Positions 15,184 through 18,409 of a stretch of DNA of 18,409 nt are shown here, one piece after another. The first letter of the stretch is position 1. Each line of letters begins with the position of its first letter. This DNA is from an uncultured Lachnospiraceae bacterium (GTDB taxonomy: Bacteria; Bacillota; Clostridia; Lachnospirales; Lachnospiraceae), in assembly GCA_910586025.1 (NCBI GenBank), contig CAJUIO010000048.1, positions 1 through 18,409 of the forward strand, written 5' to 3'. Under the pieces are notes generated by a model, which saw only the letters and a program-made list of their open reading frames with translations, had not been told where the DNA came from and did no database searches. The position numbers and the translations under genes were made by a program.

Positions 15184-16431
15184 ATGAATATGGAAGAAGA
15201 AACAAGAAAATATATCGAGGTAAACGGAGATTTCAGGATGAGGGAGCTCGACAAAGGCGATCTGGAGCAGTTTAACGCCCTGCTGCAATACGCCTTTCAG
15301 GTGACCTCCTATGATCTGTTCCAGACAGGCTGGCAGCAGGAGGAGATCAAATACGCCAAGCGCCCTATTCTGGAAAAGGCTTATGTGCTGGGATGGTTTT
15401 ATCAGGACAAGCTGGCCTCCATGATCGTGGTCTACTCCATGAAGGTGAATATCCACGACGAGCTCATGGATATGGGAGGGATTACCGGTGTTGCCACATA
15501 CCCGGAGTATACCGGGAGAGGGCTGATCCACTCCCTGATGAAGCATGCGCTTGATTATATGCACTTACAGGAGATGGAGCTCTCCTTTCTCTATCCCTAT
15601 TCCATCCCCTTCTACCGGAAAATGGGATGGGAGATCGTCTCGGATAAGCTCTCCTTTACCGTCAAAGATACCCAGCTTCCCAAAAGCCGTCCCGTGGACG
15701 GCATGGTAGAGCGCGTCAGCCTCGATTCAGAGGATTACCACAATGTACACTCCTATTTTGCCCTGCAGCGCCACGGGGCTCTGATCCGGGATGAGCTCTC
15801 CTGGGAGGAATACTGGCGCTGGGACAACGACGACATGATTGCCGCAGTCTACTATAACAAAGAACACAGGCCTCTGGGCTATGTAGTCTACTATATCGCA
15901 AACGACATTTTTCATATCAAGGAAATGGTATATCTGAATATCGAGGCGAACTATGGCCTCTGGAATTATATCAGCGCACATTTTTCCATGATCGATCAGG
16001 TACAGGGGGACAATTATTCCGGCGAGCCCATGGCTTACTTATTTGAGGACAGCGAAATCACGGAAACCATCTCTCCCTACATAATGGCAAGGATCGTGAA
16101 TGTGCGGGGCTTTCTGCTCTATTACCCCTATCAGATTCAGCCCGAGGATTTCAAGATTCATTTTAAGGTGCATGACGAGATGGCTCCCTGGAACGAAGGG
16201 GATTATATGGTTTCCTGGAAGGGCGGGGAAACGGTCTGCGAACAGGTGGAGGACAATCAGTCCATCAACGTGGTAGAGCTGTCCGTAAATACCCTGACCA
16301 CCATGCTCATGGGCTATAAACGCCCCTCTTATCTCTATGAACACGAAAAAATCAACACGGAATACTACATGCTCACCTGGCTGGAACGGCTTATCCCCGT
16401 GGAAAAGCCTTATTTTTCAGATTATTTTTAA
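15184..16431 (+). CDS. Eis-family GNAT N-acetyltransferase
   Basis: This 415-residue protein has the layout of Eis enzymes: an N-terminal GNAT domain, a second GNAT-like domain, and a C-terminal sterol-carrier-like domain ending in an aromatic residue (PYFSDYF, Phe415 carboxylate). The acetyl-CoA loop is visible as VATYPEYTGRG (103-113). Tyr144 in PFYRKMGWE matches the catalytic Tyr of Mycobacterium Eis, and the free C-terminus acts as the base in that family. The known family acetylates amines, including aminoglycosides and peptide lysines; the substrate here is unknown. A ribosome site GGAAAGG (15167-15173) precedes the ATG at 15184. A second in-frame ATG follows at 15190. The next gene starts 55 bases later on the same strand with no clear terminator between, so the two are probably co-transcribed. 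Confidence 0.85.
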   Translation: MNMEEETRKYIEVNGDFRMRELDKGDLEQFNALLQYAFQVTSYDLFQTGWQQEEIKYAKRPILEKAYVLGWFYQDKLASMIVVYSMKVNIHDELMDMGGITGVATYPEYTGRGLIHSLMKHALDYMHLQEMELSFLYPYSIPFYRKMGWEIVSDKLSFTVKDTQLPKSRPVDGMVERVSLDSEDYHNVHSYFALQRHGALIRDELSWEEYWRWDNDDMIAAVYYNKEHRPLGYVVYYIANDIFHIKEMVYLNIEANYGLWNYISAHFSMIDQVQGDNYSGEPMAYLFEDSEITETISPYIMARIVNVRGFLLYYPYQIQPEDFKIHFKVHDEMAPWNEGDYMVSWKGGETVCEQVEDNQSINVVELSVNTLTTMLMGYKRPSYLYEHEKINTEYYMLTWLERLIPVEKPYFSDYF

Positions 16432-16486
16432 AACCGTCATGCGCCGCACCGCCACGCCGGCCTGACGCTTCCAAAGGAGGACTTTT

Positions 16487-17944
16487 ATGGACAGACAAAA
16501 CCTGACGCTCCTGACCGATCTCTATGAGCTCACCATGATGCAGGGCTATTTCCGGCACAAGGACCGCAATGAGACCGTGATCTTTGACGCCTTTTACCGG
16601 ACAAATCCCTGCGATGGCGGCTATGCCATCGCCGCAGGCTTAGAGCAGCTGATCAGCTATATCCGGGAGCTGCACTTTTCCCCTCAGGATATTGACTATC
16701 TTTCCGGACTCGGGATTTTTGAGGAGGATTTCCTTGCGTATCTTGCGGATTTCCATTTCTCCGGCGATATCTATGCCATCCCTGAGGGAACTGTTGTATT
16801 TCCCCGGGAACCGCTGGTAAAAGTCATCGCTCCCATCATGGAGGCGCAGCTGGTGGAGACGGCAATCCTGAACATTATCAACCACCAGAGCCTGATTGCA
16901 ACAAAGTCCGCAAGGGTATGCCACGCCGCAAAGGGCGACGGGATTATGGAATTCGGACTGCGCAGGGCTCAGGGGCCTGATGCCGGAATCTACGGGGCCC
17001 GGGCCGCAATGATCGGCGGGTGTATCGGCACCTCCAACGTACTGTGCGGACAGCTCTTTGACGTGCCCGTAAAGGGAACCCATGCGCATAGCTGGATCAT
17101 GAGCTTTCCCGATGAGTACACAGCCTTTAAAACCTATGCGGACCTGTATCCGGATGCCTGCATTCTGCTGGTGGATACCTACGATACTCTGAAATCCGGT
17201 GTTCCCAACGCCATCCGCATATTTACGGAAATGAGGAAAGCAGGAGTTCCCCTCACCTTCTACGGCATCCGCCTTGACAGCGGGGATCTGGCTTATCTCT
17301 CCAAGAAGGCCCGCAGGATGCTGGACGAGGCAGGCTTTCCGGATGCCGTGATATCCGCCTCCAACGATCTTGACGAATATCTCATTGAGAGTCTGAAGGC
17401 ACAGGGAGCCGCCATCACATCCTGGGGCGTAGGGACAAACCTGATCACCGCAAAGGATAACCCCGCCTTCGGCGGTGTCTACAAGCTGGCGGCAGTGATG
17501 GGGCCTGAGGGAGAGTTCATACCCAAGATCAAGCTCTCCGAGAACACGGAAAAGGTCACGAACCCCGGCAACAAGACCGTCTACCGCATCTACGAAAAGG
17601 AGAGCGGCAAGATAAAGGCCGACCTGATCTGCCTGGTAGGCGAAATCTTTGACGAGAACGAACCTCTGCTTCTCTTTGACCCGGCGGAGCCCTGGAAAAA
17701 GACAACTCTGGCTGCCGGAAGCTACACCCTCCGGGAACTGCTCGTTCCTGTCTTTCAGAAAGGAAAATGCCGCTATGAATCTCCCAGCGTCATGGAGATC
17801 AGGGCCTACTGCCTGAAAGAGCAGGATACCCTCTGGGACGAGATCAAACGTTTTGTCAATCCCCACCAGGTATATGTGGATTTATCCAAAAAGCTCTATG
17901 ATACCAAGCTAAGGCTTCTGGATCAGATGGGGGAGAAAGTGTAA
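16487..17944 (+). CDS. pncB: nicotinate phosphoribosyltransferase
   Basis: Converts nicotinate and phosphoribosyl pyrophosphate, with ATP, to nicotinate mononucleotide in the NAD salvage (Preiss-Handler) pathway; cytosolic. The product has 485 residues, the usual length of the Gram-positive form. Recognisable parts are the N-terminal LLTDLYELTMMQGYF (8-22), the FDAFYRTNP strand, EFGLRRAQGPDAG (155-167), GTHAHSW (197-203) with His201 as the likely phosphorylated histidine, FYGIRLDSGDLAYLS, and SWGVGTNLITAKDNPAFGGVYKL. The ribosome site AAAGGAGG (16473-16480) is ideal. It follows the Eis-family gene by 55 bases and ends before a hairpin terminator. Confidence 0.96.
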   Translation: MDRQNLTLLTDLYELTMMQGYFRHKDRNETVIFDAFYRTNPCDGGYAIAAGLEQLISYIRELHFSPQDIDYLSGLGIFEEDFLAYLADFHFSGDIYAIPEGTVVFPREPLVKVIAPIMEAQLVETAILNIINHQSLIATKSARVCHAAKGDGIMEFGLRRAQGPDAGIYGARAAMIGGCIGTSNVLCGQLFDVPVKGTHAHSWIMSFPDEYTAFKTYADLYPDACILLVDTYDTLKSGVPNAIRIFTEMRKAGVPLTFYGIRLDSGDLAYLSKKARRMLDEAGFPDAVISASNDLDEYLIESLKAQGAAITSWGVGTNLITAKDNPAFGGVYKLAAVMGPEGEFIPKIKLSENTEKVTNPGNKTVYRIYEKESGKIKADLICLVGEIFDENEPLLLFDPAEPWKKTTLAAGSYTLRELLVPVFQKGKCRYESPSVMEIRAYCLKEQDTLWDEIKRFVNPHQVYVDLSKKLYDTKLRLLDQMGEKV

Positions 17945-17967
17945 GTGGCGTAGGGGGGAATTGAAAA

Positions 17968-17998
17968 GGGCCGCGGCACCAAGAGCGTGCCGCAGCCC
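17968..17998. terminator. hairpin terminator between pncB and the convergent coiled-coil gene
   Basis: GGGCCGCGGCAC (17968-17979) pairs with GTGCCGCAGCCC (17987-17998) around a 7-base loop, with one non-Watson-Crick position. On the minus strand it is followed by UUUU (17964-17967), so it best fits termination of the coiled-coil gene. It lies 23 bases past the pncB stop and may serve both directions. Confidence 0.75.
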
Positions 17999-18032
17999 AA
18001 TATTAAATGTTTCCATTATGTATCAGAAAATC

Positions 18033-18409
18033 TTAAGCAAGGCAGTCCACCCTTTCTTTCAAACGCCTCACTTCACCGTCAAGAATGTTTATTTTTAAGA
18101 CCATCATTTCCTTTTCTCTGTCGATTTTCAAAGCCTCATCCAGCTTTCTGCTCAGATCCAGATGAGCTTCCGCAACCCGCATAATATTCGGTGTGATCTC
18201 ATTCTCCAGGGTAAGTTCAATATTCTTAAGCCGTCTCGAGTTCTCCGTAACAAGAAGCGTAAGACCATCAAACCGCTTATCCATTCCTTCAAAACGCTCG
18301 TCCACTCCGTCAAAGCGCCTGTCCATTCCATCCAGTCGCTCGTCCATCTTATCAAGACGTTCATCCACCTTATCCAGGCGTTCGTCGATTCTGTCAAGAC
18401 GTTCATCCA
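18033..18409 (-). CDS. heptad-repeat coiled-coil protein, 5' end outside window
   Basis: The frame is open from the right window edge to a TAA at 18033-18035. A GTG at 18366-18368 lies in frame but falls in the middle of the repeat, so I treat the gene as cut by the edge. The visible part begins with seven tandem heptads of the type DERLDKM (DERLDRI, DERLDKV, DERLDKM, DERLDGM, DRRFDGV, DERFEGM, DKRFDGL). About 75 residues of further amphipathic helix follow, ending ERVDCLA. Hydrophobic residues fall at regular a/d positions, so a long coiled coil is expected. No enzyme motif or membrane segment is seen in this part. At DNA level the repeat unit is 21 bp and is best conserved near the edge. 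Function unknown. Confidence 0.8.
   Translation of the reverse strand, partial: DERLDRIDERLDKVDERLDKMDERLDGMDRRFDGVDERFEGMDKRFDGLTLLVTENSRRLKNIELTLENEITPNIMRVAEAHLDLSRKLDEALKIDREKEMMVLKINILDGEVRRLKERVDCLA

Noticed and set aside
16640..17866. 408-codon minus-strand frame opposite pncB
   Set aside because: Antisense shadow of pncB; composition and lack of motifs do not support a gene.

Overview
The window looks like a chromosomal segment of a Gram-positive anaerobe of the class Clostridia, most likely a gut Lachnospiraceae. This is an inference from several things: strong AGGAGG-type ribosome sites, moderate GC, an isoleucine T-box in front of ileS, a sensor-kinase/FtsX-type ABC transporter module, and the general style of the proteins. 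No gene gives a species name.

Layout from left to right. Positions 1-1243 (minus) hold most of a two-domain polyphosphate:AMP phosphotransferase, cut by the window edge. Positions 1244-1691 are non-coding. They contain the likely pap promoter and a 275-bp MITE-like element (1371-1645) with perfect 46-bp terminal inverted repeats and an 8-bp target-site duplication. Positions 1692-4190 (plus) encode a divergent, cytoplasmic GH95-like glycoside hydrolase whose 3' end runs antisense into the next gene. Positions 4077-7128 (minus) encode an ATP-binding protein and a two-module FtsX-type permease that overlap by 17 bases. In front of them is a tandem operator that fits the BceR-type motif. Positions 7359-8600 (minus) encode a sensor histidine kinase with no response regulator beside it. 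Positions 8708-11203 (minus) are glycogen/maltodextrin phosphorylase with its own promoter and a hairpin at the transcript start. Positions 11315-14470 (minus) are isoleucyl-tRNA synthetase. It is preceded by about 230 bases of extra inverted repeats and then by an Ile-specifier T-box (about 14699-15010). Diverging from it, on the plus strand, are an Eis-family acetyltransferase (15184-16431) and nicotinate phosphoribosyltransferase (16487-17944), probably one operon. A hairpin terminator (17968-17998) separates them from a minus-strand heptad-repeat coiled-coil protein that runs off the right edge.

Most genes are housekeeping or central metabolism: polyphosphate/AMP energy metabolism, storage glucan breakdown, Ile-tRNA charging under T-box control, and NAD salvage. 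The accessory part is 1371-8600: the MITE, the orphan-looking glycosidase, and the kinase plus ABC transporter lacking its regulator gene. This part shows signs of insertion, and perhaps of gene loss.

I found no CRISPR array, tRNA, rRNA, transposase gene or phage gene. The points most worth a second look are the MITE, the structured insert between the ileS T-box terminator and the ileS start codon, and the kinase/transporter module with a Bce-type operator but no regulator.
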